Shown: positions 11,092-21,300 of the stretch, in pieces
Layout of the letters: the number at the start of each line of letters is the position of its first letter
Numbering within the stretch: position 1 is the stretch's first letter
Assembly (NCBI GenBank): GCA_964020085.1
Contig: OZ026596.1
Coordinates: 30,131,522-30,195,521, forward strand
Length of the DNA: 64,000 nucleotides
From: Micromussa lordhowensis
Lineage: Eukaryota > Cnidaria > Anthozoa > Scleractinia > Lobophylliidae
Direction: 5' to 3'
The notes under the pieces: generated by a model
Told to the model about the DNA's origin: nothing
Databases searched by the model: none
Seen by the model: the letters and a program-made list of their open reading frames with translations, nothing else
Translations under genes and position numbers: made by a program

Positions 11092-12786
11092 AACAAACCT
11101 GCCTAACCGGTTTTCTAGAGTACATTTTGACCGACGAAGACCTCGTGGTCTGAATGAAGAAAAGGTATACCGCTGACCCGTGACTCGGCCTGACTCGGAC
11201 TCGGACATGACTCGGGCTCGGACTTGACTCGGAGAATGGATTCACTCACAACCGGATGGCAGTTTTTTTTTCGGGCCCTACTAAGGGGGACTTAGGGTGG
11301 AAAGAATGAGCTAGTTGATAAAAGTAAATTTAATAAAACTCGTACCTGTCTCCATGATCATTTTCATTACATGTTCCATGTCTTTTAGCGATGGGCTAAC
11401 ATGACATGCATTGCAAATATGACTGACTTGAAATTCTATCTCCTCACGGACATCCTGAAAGATAAGGTGAAAAGATGAGTAATTTCTTCTTGACAAGGAT
11501 TGAATTCCCAGGTTGAGTGTGATGAAGAGTTCATAGTACAGCCCATCAACCAGTCAGTACCAGATTTCAAAAATTAACAAACGTATAACGCCATAGTGTG
11601 CACTATTGAGTTATGGATGCATGCGGGAGGTTTGCTAAGCAAACTAGCTTCATGACTCTAGCTTCATGAGTGCTTAGCAAATCTCCCAAGTGCATCCATA
11701 ACTCAATAGTGTGCAACTATGGCATTTAAGAAGTCCCTTTATTGAGCTACATCGCATCAGCACACACGTCAGCAGTGTAGACAATGAATTAACCAATCAG
11801 AGCGCACTTTGCTATAGTTATGTTATTAATTGAGATAGCTCTGAATCTGACCTATACAATTTTTTAAACTTTGCAGAAGTTATATCTTTATTCTACAGGT
11901 TTATCGAAATAACTTTTCTATAACTTTCACTTACCTCTCCACGCTTAAAATCATTAAACCTTTGGCTGAAAACTTAGAAACACGAAACAGAAATCACAAA
12001 CAAGCACTCGTCTGTGGAGAAAAACTGCCAGTGGCAGTCAGTGAGGGAGAGAAAAGCTTAAACAACAGGAAAACACATTGGCAAAGAAAATGTTGGACAG
12101 AAAGCCAGGATCTTTTTGGGTCAGTTCCAAAATAATGGCTCAACAAATGCTGCCTCCTGAAAGGGCAGAAAAAGTCCTTTGTATTATTCTGCCCAATTGG
12201 TACACATCTAGCAGGTCTCCAGTTCGTTTTGTGTGTTCTAATTAAGCCTACACCAAGGTATTTTTGGTTGCTATATCTGTCTTACTTGTTTGCCAGCATC
12301 TTGCTCCAGAAAAGTTTTGGTTACAATAATTATTGTAACCAAAACTTTTCTTGAGTGATGCGCATATTGAGAGGAATTATTCCTCTTAAAGCCCTCAACA
12401 GTTACACCCACTGACTGACCTTGGGTCTCTCTGTAAGACACTAAGAGACCATTAATATTTTTGGGGGTGGGGCTGGTGGTATTTGATAGATAGTGAAGTC
12501 CCTGTTATATTTAATGACCTCCCTCTTAATTGGAAATTTTGGAACCGGTCCTGAGAGGAATTCCAACCTTCGCTTCACTTCATGGCATGGGGTGGAAAAC
12601 TCGAAATGAACGAAGTGACCGTAAGATGGAACGAAGTGACCGCAATTCGTTTGTTATACAACTTACCAACAATACTAATTTCTTTGAACTTTCTGCTTTC
12701 ATCAACTCGCAAAGCTCTTCGGTGGAGATATTAGGCACATTAGGGAATCGTAATTTGATTGTTTCGGTGGTCAACTTCATCGCCAT
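6164..12786 (-). CDS. Rhodanese-domain protein, three coding exons
   Basis: A minus-strand gene with exons 12786-12667, 11454-11346 and 6486-6164; the spliced CDS is 552 nt (183 aa). All junctions are GT-AG and phases agree (0, then 1). Exon 1 gives FPNVPNISTEELCELM and the KLVLL strand. Exon 2 supplies the DVREEIEFQVSHI block that precedes the active site in rhodaneses. Exon 3 carries the catalytic loop CYCSVGYRSS (active Cys in YCSVGYR), then NLEGSIFKWANEG and VHPYNVVWGKLL, typical of single-domain rhodaneses. The likely role is sulfurtransferase or persulfide chemistry in the cytosol; no signal peptide is seen. The 4.9-kb second intron is full of transposon remains. It is divergently paired with PCMT (start codons 88 bp apart). 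The ATG at 12780 is an alternative start. Confidence 0.85.
7257..7387. mobile_element. Short TIR element (MITE) in rhodanese intron 2
   Basis: The 28-bp left arm (7257-7284, core GGAGGTTAACAATAGTTTT) is matched almost perfectly by the inverted right arm at 7361-7387. About 75 bp lie between the arms. No transposase is present. Confidence 0.7.
7474..7612. repeat. Dispersed repeat, copy 1
   Basis: This segment (core TTTTCAGCCTAAATCGGCAG, then ATATTCAGCCT) recurs in inverted orientation at 45622-45762. The similarity extends over about 140 bp including the CACCATC and GCTATAA blocks. It is an unclassified repeat with no coding content. Confidence 0.7.
7743..8124. mobile_element. Non-autonomous DNA element with AGGGAGTTTA ends
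   Basis: About 380 bp. The left end reads AGGGAGTTTAAGAAAACC followed by a CGACGG/CAACGG-rich stretch. The right end is its imperfect inverse (CGTCGTAGGTTCATAAACTC then CCT). A truncated relative of the left end lies at 53998-54070. No ORF is present. Confidence 0.7.
8160..8498 (-). pseudogene. Decayed hAT transposase, C-terminal dimerisation region
   Basis: The open frame contains RRLKTYLRNNMGQQ followed by SDIALIN, the C-terminal hAT dimerisation block. The motif expected just upstream (SCSAERSFSA) is present but in another reading frame around 8235-8275, so at least one frameshift separates the two halves. The N-terminal portion (KFYEIEGVILETDQKMYASF) also looks transposase-derived. It is a fossil inside rhodanese intron 2, not a host exon. 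Confidence 0.75.
8685..8826. repeat. Foldback (palindromic) element
   Basis: A long imperfect inverted repeat centred near 8750 on GCTGAAATTTCAGC. The outer arms share GTAATCATACGGTTT with the inverse at the right (AACCGTATGATTAC). It is a typical palindromic MITE with no coding capacity. Confidence 0.75.
8827..9493. other. Intronic stretch, no recognised gene
   Basis: A 123-codon plus-strand ORF (8829-9200) shows no recognisable domain and includes short local duplications (TTTGCACTGGTGTTRCACTT-like). I see nothing else supportable. Confidence 0.4.
9494..9582. mobile_element. Terminal fragment of a C/G-rich DNA transposon
   Basis: The sequence ends in CCCCTTGTACGCCTATG after a run of CCCCCTCAGGCCCCT. 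Its reverse complement (CATAGGCGTACAAGG) is a common end of non-autonomous DNA elements. The matching opposite end was not found nearby, so this is probably a solo end. Confidence 0.5.
9845..10040 (+). mobile_element. tRNA-derived SINE
   Basis: The 5' part looks like a tRNA with internal promoter boxes: GTGGTGAGAGCGCTCGC (A-box side) and GGGTTCAATTC (B box). A tRNA-unrelated body follows (TGGGTTGAGTTTGTTGTTGG, then CTCGCCATGCTCAGAGGG). It is diverged and not a functional tRNA. It lies in rhodanese intron 2, antisense to that gene. Confidence 0.75.
10156..11260. mobile_element. Element with inverted CGAGTC hexamer-array ends
   Basis: The left end (10156-10248) and the right end (11170-11260) are inverted relative to each other. 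Both contain an ACAACCGGATG or CAACCGGATGG block next to an array of CGAGTC/GAGTCC hexamers. About 0.9 kb of unique DNA, including a second palindrome (10804-10954), lies between them. No transposase ORF is seen. The exact termini and TSD are not resolved. Confidence 0.6.
10804..10954. repeat. Long palindrome (foldback element)
   Basis: The left arm (TTAGACGTTTTGTTGTGTAG...) and right arm (...CTACACAACAAAACGTCTAA) are complementary over about 55 bp around a centre near 10878 (GGCGCGCCCG). It is nested inside the CGAGTC-ended element. Confidence 0.8.
11588..11727. repeat. Palindromic MITE
   Basis: The arms share CCATAGTGTGCACTATTGAG and GTTATGGATGCA and are inverted around a centre near 11658. 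About 60 bp per arm pair with a few mismatches. It lies in rhodanese intron 1, just upstream of exon 2. Confidence 0.8.
12309..12350. repeat. Perfect 42-bp palindrome
   Basis: Two exact 21-nt inverted halves (GAAAAGTTTTGGTTACAATA plus one A) meet without a spacer. It could be a minimal MITE or a cruciform-prone site. It lies in rhodanese intron 1. Confidence 0.85.
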
Positions 12787-12874
12787 CTTGAACTTTTCTC
12801 ACCCATACTGCTTCCTGGGAGATACTCCCTCTAGTCCCAGTCCGTCCGTGGATGTTCCGTGATGTGAAACCGGG
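12787..12874. promoter_or_regulatory. Putative bidirectional promoter, rhodanese / PCMT
   Basis: Only 88 bp separate the start codons of the minus-strand rhodanese gene (12786) and the plus-strand PCMT gene (12875). The two 5' UTRs and the core promoter must overlap here unless non-coding first exons lie further out. No TATA box is obvious. The call rests on gene geometry. Confidence 0.6.
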
Positions 12875-15800
12875 ATGAGCCGATTGAGGCATGTTTTGTT
12901 TATCCTCTTATGCTTAGCTTGCGTTTCAAAACAACACACAGAAACCGGCTTCTGCGAGGGGAGAAGCTGCCCAGAACGAGAAGCCCAACCAAATCCGCGG
13001 CTCGAGCAAGCAACGGTCCGTTCTTCTGGCATGGAGTGGCGCTCGCATGGGAAAGACAACAACGACTTGATCTCGCAACTCAAGCGGAATAAAATCATCA
13101 AGTCGCCACGGGTTGAGGAGGCAATGAAAAAAGTCGATCGTGGAAATTACTGTAGTTTTTCGCCGTACATGGATTCACCCCAAGCGATCGGTTATGGCGT
13201 GACGATAAGCGCTCCCCATATGCACGCCCACGCCTTAGAGATGCTGAAAGATCATTTGTTTGAAGGTGCCAAGGCCTTGGACGTTGGTTCAGGTATTATT
13301 AACTATGGCATCTGTGTTGAATGTATATGTATTCTCAACCAGTCCTTCAAAAATCGCGTAGTTCAAGATGAGAGGAATCCCCCTTTTCATGGTGTTGTGT
13401 TCGAACTACTGTAGTCCGGTGTGCGACACTTGCAGACTGCAGACTGTAGACTTTTTCACTAAAATATTGTATTCCATTTCCATTACCACTAGCTAACTGT
13501 AAACAGGCTAACCTGAGTGCTATTCAGGCTAACCTGAGTGCTATTCCGGCTAACCAGAGTGCTATTTAGACCTAAATGTAGTCTGTAGTCTGCAGTCTGC
13601 AGTCTGCAAATGTCGCACACCGACTGTAGTCTTCTTTGCATCAAACACCTTCCCCGATTATGTAATCCTCTTTACACCTCATGCAAGAAAGTCATCACCT
13701 AGTTCCAACAAATTTCATTTATATTTTACAATACCCAGCAACTTATCTGCATCCTCTTAAATCACAATAGTTTTTATTTTTACTGACTCTAGCCCAAACC
13801 GGTGTATGACATATTTTGCAGACTGCAGACTACATTTTAGGCCTAAATAGCACCCTGGTCAGCCTGAATATCAGTCGGGTTAGCCTGAATGGCACTCAGG
13901 TTAGCCTGTTTACGGTTAGCCATCGGTGATGGAAATGGGAGTGCAATATTTAGTTAAAAACTCTACAGTCTGTAGTCTATGGTCTGCACTCTACAGTCTG
14001 CAAATGTCAGACACCGAGCCCAAACAGTTCTGGTTAGCTCTTGGGTTGTTCCTGGGTATTCTACAATAACTATTCTTTATACGCAGGGTCCTATTAATGC
14101 CTCCTTGGGGAGGGGGGGGGGCAATTAAGACTCTCTCCAAAGATCCACCAGATTGCATCTCTCACAGCCCAAAATGTTCGTAAACAGATAAAATCTCAAT
14201 AGAGGTTCCATTACATAAGTTTGACAGGATGTGATACAAGTATACACTTGGAGGTGGGAATTGAGATGACAGAAATTTTAATGGTGGGATGTGGGATAAC
14301 TTTACTTTTGCTGGTACAGGATAAGCCCATTTTGACAGGTGGATGTGGGATGAAAACAAAAAGTAACATGTTATGCTGGGAACTGCAACTGTAACCAGGC
14401 TGGATCGGATAAACATCCTGAGTGGGGCTGGATGGCAGATTGCACCAAAAATAGTTGCAGGATGCGTAACTAAGTTAATTGAAAAAGCCTATTCTGGACC
14501 CTCTAAATAGCTGGGTTGACTCCGTCTTAAGGGAGCACAATCACAGTCTTTTGAGTTATTTTGGCCACATACAAAATTTGAAGGAAACCTTAAAATAATA
14601 GTTTACTTAGATAGAAAAACACCAGAGATAATAATAAACCATAAAGGAACAAGGATGGTTAAGGATGAAGAAGATTAACACGGATTACAAACAACAAAAT
14701 TGAAAAATTTTCAAGATGCACAAACCATGACATAGCTCCTTTAAAATCCTCTGGAGAACCCTGAAAATTTGATAGTTGTCACATATTCTTCAAACAACTT
14801 TATAACAGTCAACTTTTTTTAATAGGTAGTGGCTATCTTACTGCTTGCATGGCAGAAATGGTAGGCAGTAGTGGTAAAGTAATTGGCATTGATCATATAC
14901 CAGAGCTTGTGGAGAAATCAAGGCAAAACATAAAGCAAGGAAATGCTGATCTTCTAGAAAGTGGAAGGGTTCTTCTTGTGACAGGGGACGGAAGACAAGG
15001 ATATGCTGATGGTAGCTATTGATATTATTGAAAACTACAATCCATGCAGAGATTAAAGCGAATGAACAAAACTATACAGACTAAAGATGAAGACAGTTTG
15101 ACTGTAACATATTGGTATTAAAAATGTTCATTTAACCATCTTCAGCAAATTGCATATTAACCTTAAAAGTCAACTTGGCTTTAAAGGCAAATTTTTCAGA
15201 GATTGATCGTACCTCTGATGCCATTTGCAAAATGAATTATTATGCACTGCAGGAGTTAGTGAGGTGATAGTGCATTGCTAGAAAGCTTCATCTACATTCC
15301 CGCTAAGTATCTGGCATAATTATATGATTGCTCCTCTGTTTGCTAGATAATCTGGCCAATAATTAAGCTGAGCAAGGGCCTCTTCATATGAGCCCAGTCA
15401 ACCGGGCTGGCTCAGTTTCCGAGACCTCACTTCGCCACTCTTTCCTTTGTTAAAATTTTTTTATGTGTTCATATGAGAAGCCAGGCTGGCCTGGTTACCG
15501 AGATCTCAGTTTTCACGAGCAAGATCTCAGTAACTGGGCTGGAAATTTTTCCCAAATTAACACTCCAGCCCGGTTACTGGGACAAAACATTTTCAACCCG
15601 GTAACCGGGTTCATATGAAGAGGCCCCAAGACTTGCTTTTAAACATGGAGTGAGCCTATAAAAGGTCAGCAGTTTGCACTTTGTTGGCTAAAACACAGCA
15701 TTTACGTTGAGTAAACAACTCGAAAACAATCAATATGTTTTCACAAGTGAAACAACAAAAATAAGAAGTTAAAATGCATGTATATGAAGTATGATACCTG

Positions 15801-16327
15801 TCTAAATTCTTCTTCTGTAGATGCCATTCTTTTTGTTTTCGCTGACCTTTTTACAAAGAAAGCAAACAAACGAAAGAAAGCAAACAAATGTGCGGTCGCC
15901 TGAAATATTACTTCATGCGAATTTCGCGGGAGTACGACACGCCTGGGTGAATAAGCCAATCAAAGCAGGGTATTCCAATTTGTGATGGACAGGCTGAGCT
16001 GCTCAGCCTCCATTTATAGGCTCGCTCCGTGTTTAAAGAGTGGCTGTATGTTATCTCATAACATTTTAAACCTTATGCAGTCTCTGGTATCTTTCAGATG
16101 CTCCGTATGATGCAATACACGTAGGTGCTGCAGCACATCCAATCCCTGACGCTCTCATACATCAGCTGAAACCCGGTGGCAGACTCTTCATACCAGTAGG
16201 CCCCACTCATGGCGACCAATGGCTTGAACAGATTGACAAGGATAAAGATGGAAATGTAGTACGGCAAAAGTTGATGGGTGTGCGTTATGTACCTCTAACA
16301 GACAGAGAGCAACAACATAGACCTTGA
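12875..16327 (+). CDS. PCMT1: Protein-L-isoaspartate O-methyltransferase
   Basis: Repairs damaged proteins by methylating L-isoaspartyl residues with AdoMet. Exons 12875-13292, 14826-15011 and 16098-16327 give an 834-nt CDS (277 aa) with GT-AG introns in matching phases (1 and 1). Recognisable blocks: NPYMDSPQ-like [26 protein letters not shown], AdoMet motif [18 protein letters not shown] (split by intron 1 inside the glycine loop), [46 protein letters not shown] and [11 protein letters not shown]. The first 20 residues ([14 protein letters not shown]) form a hydrophobic, signal- or anchor-like stretch. A second in-frame ATG at 13031 ([10 protein letters not shown]) would give about 225 aa, close to the usual cytosolic enzyme. 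A possible AATAAA lies at 16998. The symbol denotes homology. Confidence 0.93.
13417..13622. mobile_element. Mutator-like MITE copy A with 9-bp TSD
   Basis: A 206-bp element in PCMT intron 1. The ends are CGGTGTGCGACA and its inverse TGTCGCACACCG, continuing inward as TGCAGACTGCAGACT-type repeats. It is flanked by a perfect 9-bp direct duplication, actgtagtc, at 13408-13416 and 13623-13631. Internally there are three roughly 21-bp repeats of GGCTAACCTGAGTGCTATT. A 9-bp TSD points to the Mutator superfamily. Confidence 0.9.
13800..14016. mobile_element. Mutator-like MITE copy B with 9-bp TSD
   Basis: A 217-bp relative of the element at 13417-13622 in opposite orientation, with ends CGGTGTATGACA and TGTCAGACACCG. 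It is flanked by a different perfect 9-bp duplication, agcccaaac (13791-13799 and 14017-14025), so the two copies inserted independently. It carries the same internal AGGTTAGCCTG repeats, reversed. Confidence 0.9.
15376..15627. mobile_element. Palindromic MITE with GGGCCTCTTCATATGA ends
   Basis: About 252 bp in PCMT intron 2. The left end GGGCCTCTTCATATGAGCCC and the inverted right end (GGTTCATATGAAGAGGCCCC) match. Several internal CCGGTTACTGGG / CCAGGCTGGCC inverted sub-motifs occur. A possible 3-bp TSD (caa) flanks it. Confidence 0.75.
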
Positions 16328-16574
16328 AACTTAGAATTTTGTGGAATTGAACTTTTGTCTATATATCTATAAATGTCATTCAGTATGAAATGCTGGTTAC
16401 TAGGAATTGTTACAATACATTATTGGATGGTCCTCTCAGCTGTAAAATCTGTATCTGAATTATCACCCAAATATGCGTTGAAAAACAGTGCATGAAATTC
16501 AAACAAGGGCTGCAGAGGAGGCCTGAAGAGTTAAGTTACCGACTGCCTTGTCAAGGCCTATGTCACATTGTGCA

Positions 16575-16749
16575 GTTCCAGAAAATATCCATAATTCCCC
16601 CCAGAAAGGGAATGGAATATCCTGGGTTCTTTAAGACCAAATCGTTTTAAAGAAATGTATGAAGCTTAATTTGAATTTTCAAAAGGGTGGGGGAGGGGTC
16701 TGGGAAAAAAATCTCTTCCATGGGGGAGGTATAGATATTTTCTGGAACT
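16575..16749. mobile_element. MITE, GTTCCAGAAAATATC family, copy 1
   Basis: Inverted ends GTTCCAGAAAATATCCATA and TAGATATTTTCTGGAAC bound an interior with CCCC-rich and GGGG-rich blocks. Relatives occur at 25221-25390 and 36243-36428, and more weakly at 35958-36137. Confidence 0.75.
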
Positions 16750-18332
16750 ACACATTCAACATTTGCACAGAATTCCTGAAGATAATCAGTGTTCAGTTTA
16801 CAAGTGCTTAGAGTGACAACTCTATTCCCTGGTATTTTGTGGTAGGGTATCAGTTTTGCTGTAAATGATTGAACAGTCCAAATATCTTGCATAGTGGTTT
16901 TCTCCATGTTTCCAGTGTTATTCTATGGAAATCAAATCTGATTTAAGAACTTAGTGTATGTATTGAGATTGGATTCTTAGGGAGTATCAATGGCTGAAAT
17001 AAAGAAATTAAACAAGGAGATCTTCCAATGACCATCTCTGAGTCTGTGGATGTAAGCCAAGAAATAACTCTTTAAGCATTACATAACAAAAATCAAGTTT
17101 GTTATGTACCATGCTTCTTATGCTTTCAATAACATCCAACACCCATCAAAACCTTGGCAAATATTGTGTTCATTGTTGTGAATCGCTATCTGTGATGTTA
17201 ACAGTTTTTGCAAATTGGCGATCTTTTCCTCCTCTAGATCTGTTCCCTGACAGTTGACACACCATGGCAGCCCCGTACAGTCTTCAGACCTTACTGAAAG
17301 TACTAGGTACATGTATGCCTGCAAGATCTACTTATTGGGGACACGCACGAGTTTAAATGGGAATTTGGAGTGCTGTTTTTTGAGGAGGGAGGAAAACTAT
17401 AGAAGATAAAAGCCCCAGGAATAAGGCCAACAAGAATCAACAAACTTTCTGCTCACCTAACACCAGGTCCACAATTCCAACCGAGCAACCTTAGTGGAAA
17501 TGGCAGATGTATGTATCACATAGGAAGTTCATTCATGTAGAATTTGACGTTATTAGATTACAAGGCAAATGTTCTACAAGCTGGTAGTTAAGAAGGCACA
17601 GCTGGATTGAGACTATCACTTATAGAAAATGGGGGCTTGTCCAATTGTTTTAGCATAAATTTACTTAACCTCTTAGCATAAAAAACGTGAAGTAACAAAT
17701 TGAAAAGAACTGTTTGTAGAAAAGAACTGTGCTACAACAGGTAATTCAAAGGGTTTCAAACATTGTGCGTGGTATGCACTGATGTGTGTAGAAAAAAAGG
17801 ACATGCAAGTTTCAGTAGATAGACTGGTTAAGATCAAATTCACAAATGATAAAGACTCTGGTAAATTTCTACTAGTAATAGAAGGGAATGAAAAAAAGAG
17901 AAGTTAACCTTTTCTTAAATCAGATGGTGTCAACTTTTATTTTTCATTTTTTACAAATCTCTGAACTACACAGTTCCTAAAAAAACAGTCACATACTGTT
18001 GCAATTTATAGCTTCAATACCTCCTTTGATTTGCTCATCTCACTAAGGTGACATTGCCTTTTAGAATTCCAATACTAACTAAATTAATTTGCAGCTGCTG
18101 CAGCCACTAAAAACAAAATTACAGCACAAGTTTCTCCACAACACAAAGTTGACAAACACCACTGCAAGTTTAGCTAATGATTATAACAGATTAGTAAAGC
18201 TGTTTGATCATGATTTAGGGTCTACAAATGTTTTTCTCCAGTTTTTACAGTTTTCCTAGACAAGATGTTTTTTTTTCTTTTATTGTATCACATGCTTTCC
18301 ACTTCCAATTTTCACTTTTCAAGCGTAACCCA
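16750..18332. other. Gap between convergent PCMT and acidic-protein gene
   Basis: No convincing gene. Short minus-strand frames (for example 17118-17324, with WCVNCQGTDLEEEKIANL) look mildly protein-like but have no partner exon or clear splice pair. A reverse-orientation AATAAA at 18278-18283 is a plausible polyadenylation signal for the acidic-protein gene, about 50 bp past its stop. Confidence 0.4.
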
Positions 18333-21300
18333 TCAGTCCTCAGGTTCTGGCTCAAAATATTGCGTAGCCCAGGTGCCATCAATTCCGTCTACCCGAACAA
18401 TACAATAAAAATTTTGCGAAAGTATGTCCTCACTTTCGTCATCTATTTCTCGGATATCATATGCTTTGTCATACTTGACCTCCAGAACATCAATCTAGAA
18501 CAAAGAAATGGATGCAGTGATTTAGGCTCAATAGTTACACACAAAGATGCAAAATATGAACAGTATGCTATATAAAGAAACCTTTAATCAAATGCCAGTT
18601 GGTTTTCATTTGAGGGTCTACTTATAGCATTCAGGAGTACCAGTAAACCTAACCAATTTATTTCATATTTGTATAATATTACATTTTCCTACCTGCGTTG
18701 TTTCTTTAGTATCTCCTATCATGTCGAATTTTGTTATTTGAAGAACAGGCACTCTCTTCTCTTCAAATTGTGTTTGAAAAGCTTCAGTGACATCAATCAG
18801 TGTTTCCCTCATTTCACCCATGAAGCAGAGTTCCATTTTCTTTGGGCTGTCTTTTTTCTTCAGAACGTAACCTGGAGTATCTGTAAGGTTCAGAAACACA
18901 CCAAGTTAAAAATATTTTCTGGGTCTCTTTAACCAAATCAACCAAATTGAGTGTAGTTGGAATCACTGGTCTAACAGAACACAACCCAGTAGCACTGGAT
19001 CTCTGGATACAAAGTTCAGTGACAAAATTCTGACTATAAGTCTGTGCGGTGCTGAAGCAGTCAATAATTTTATTCTCTGCATTTTTCCGTGGTATATATG
19101 ACTTTTTATATGGTCAACTCAACTTTTTACATGCTCAACTCGACTTTTGATATAGTCAACCAATCACTTTTTATATGGTCAACTATTTACTTTTTATATG
19201 GTCAACTCAGCTTTTTACATGATCAACTCGGCTTTTTATATGGCCAACTAATCACTTTTTATATGTTCAGCTAATATTAACTTTTTATATGGTGAACTCA
19301 ACTTTTTTTGGGGTCATGTACTTACTTAATTTATTGTTAACTTTTAAATATTTTAACAATTATCACAATGCATTGTGCCCAAACTCAACCGTCTGGGGCT
19401 TTTGAGGAAGCAGCAAGACTGTTATGGTTTGAGACCTCACAAAGAGAACGCAACAACATGGGTTGTTTTTATTCTTTGATAATTTCAAGTGACTGCTTTT
19501 GACAATATCAAAGAAGCAGAAAGCAAGTAACTTGCTTTTTGAGGATATTGACAGGCCTATATGGACTTCCCTCATGAATTATGATAGCGATACGTTTTAG
19601 CCTTCAATTAAATTGTCGCTTTAACAAGCGTATCTTTAAGAGATTTACCTTTCTTGTGCGAAATAATCGGATAAAGGGGATAGATTTCAAACTGACTCTA
19701 TCCTAGACATCAAGACCCACTACAAGCCAACAGAAACCTTCCAATACACAGATTTCACCTCATGCCACCCGCCAGGTGTAAAAATAATAAGGTTTTGTCA
19801 AAGGCGGAGCAATAAGACTCCTGAGAACAAACTCTTCACAAACTACATTTGAAGAGTGACTCTCAAACTTCAAACTGCCCCTCAAAGCACATGGATATCC
19901 TATATAACTTCATTGAGAGGTCCCTAACAGGATTCCGCTTAGAAGACAGAAGTTCGGCTTTCCAACAAAAAAAAAAGACTCAAACGAAAGTTTTGCCATT
20001 TGACACATCAACCAGCAGTACATGGCCTAAAGAAAATTTTAATGAATAACTGGGTTGTAATACAAAACCAACTGTTGCTGAAAAGCATCTAGACAAAACC
20101 TCCAATTATATCATACAAGAGAGGCAAATGAAGGCTAAAATGCATTGCTATCACAATTCACGAGGGGAGTCCATGTAGGCCTGTCATTATCTTTAGTTTC
20201 CAATCGCCTTGACGGCCTGCTTGGCAATGGCACATGCCGAGGAGATTTGCTGCACCGTCTGCACATCTTCATTTGCTGGCAGCCACCTTTGTTTGAGTAT
20301 CGGCACAATGCATTGTGGTCGTCATTGAAAAATTTGCAAGTTGAACATAAAATAAAAACTGGACCATAAAAAAGTCATGTTGACCATATAAAAAAGTGAT
20401 TAGTTGAGAATATAAAAGTGATTAGTTGACCGTTTAAAAAGTCAAGTTGACCATATAAAAAGTCAAACATACCCCATAATAAATCCTTCTGAAAAAATAA
20501 AGAGGAGTGCCATATAACACTCTTGGGGGGTGAAGGGTTAAAACGCACTTTTTGGGAGCTTAATTTTGGGTGGGCCAATTTTTGGAAGGGCGTTCCTTAA
20601 AGAGGCAGCAAAACAGATGCTCACAACTTTCTTTTTGAGTGAAAATACAGTTAGCTCTTATTTTTGAACAACTCAAACCACCTGGTTTTAAGCTTCTTCA
20701 AGCTTCTTGTTCTCAGGAGGGCAATAATAAGGATTTGGAATATTTTACACATGGTTTTGTTTATCCGTTTGGAAGGAATTTTCCAAGTTTAAACTGTTAA
20801 GCACAGCACTGTACCAGCATGTATATAGAGCACATTATTATCTCTGCAAGCCGTTTTATGTGTAAAGTAGCTTGACAAAGAACAAAGCCCGCCCGTGACG
20901 TCACTACCATAAATCACAAAGATAATCAAAAACATCGAGGAACAGTATGGGAATGTAAGAGTGCGAGAAATAACGAAAGTCGATTGGATCAGATTTAAGC
21001 CCAACTTGTTTCGCAATATTCTGAGTCGGTCGAAGATATCAACACGACAATACAACAAGTGTTCGCGTGTGGTTTGTAGAGCACACTTGTTTATACACGT
21101 ACAAATCAAAAACAAAAACCCAAACGGAGGTGAAGTAAGCCCAAACACGAGTTAATCAGAGGTTCCGATCTGATGTAAGCTGTAGTTTATAGAAAACATG
21201 GCGGCAGCTAACAAAGACCATTGACTGACCTCTGAGAATTCCCACGTGTTCCACAAAACAAAAGATGCACTCACTCTTGTAAAGACAAAAGATATTCAAG

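Noticed and set aside
15741..15959. Minus-strand start exon [10 protein letters not shown] followed by a GT donor
   Set aside because: It looks like a first exon, but no continuing exon or family was found and it lies within PCMT intron 2.
17118..17324. Minus-strand frame with CVNCQGTDLEEEKIANLQ
   Set aside because: Protein-like text but no convincing splice pair, partner exon or recognised domain.
19095..19307. CRISPR-like array
   Set aside because: Units are degenerate, contiguous and spacer-less; the genome is eukaryotic. It is a minisatellite arm of a foldback element.
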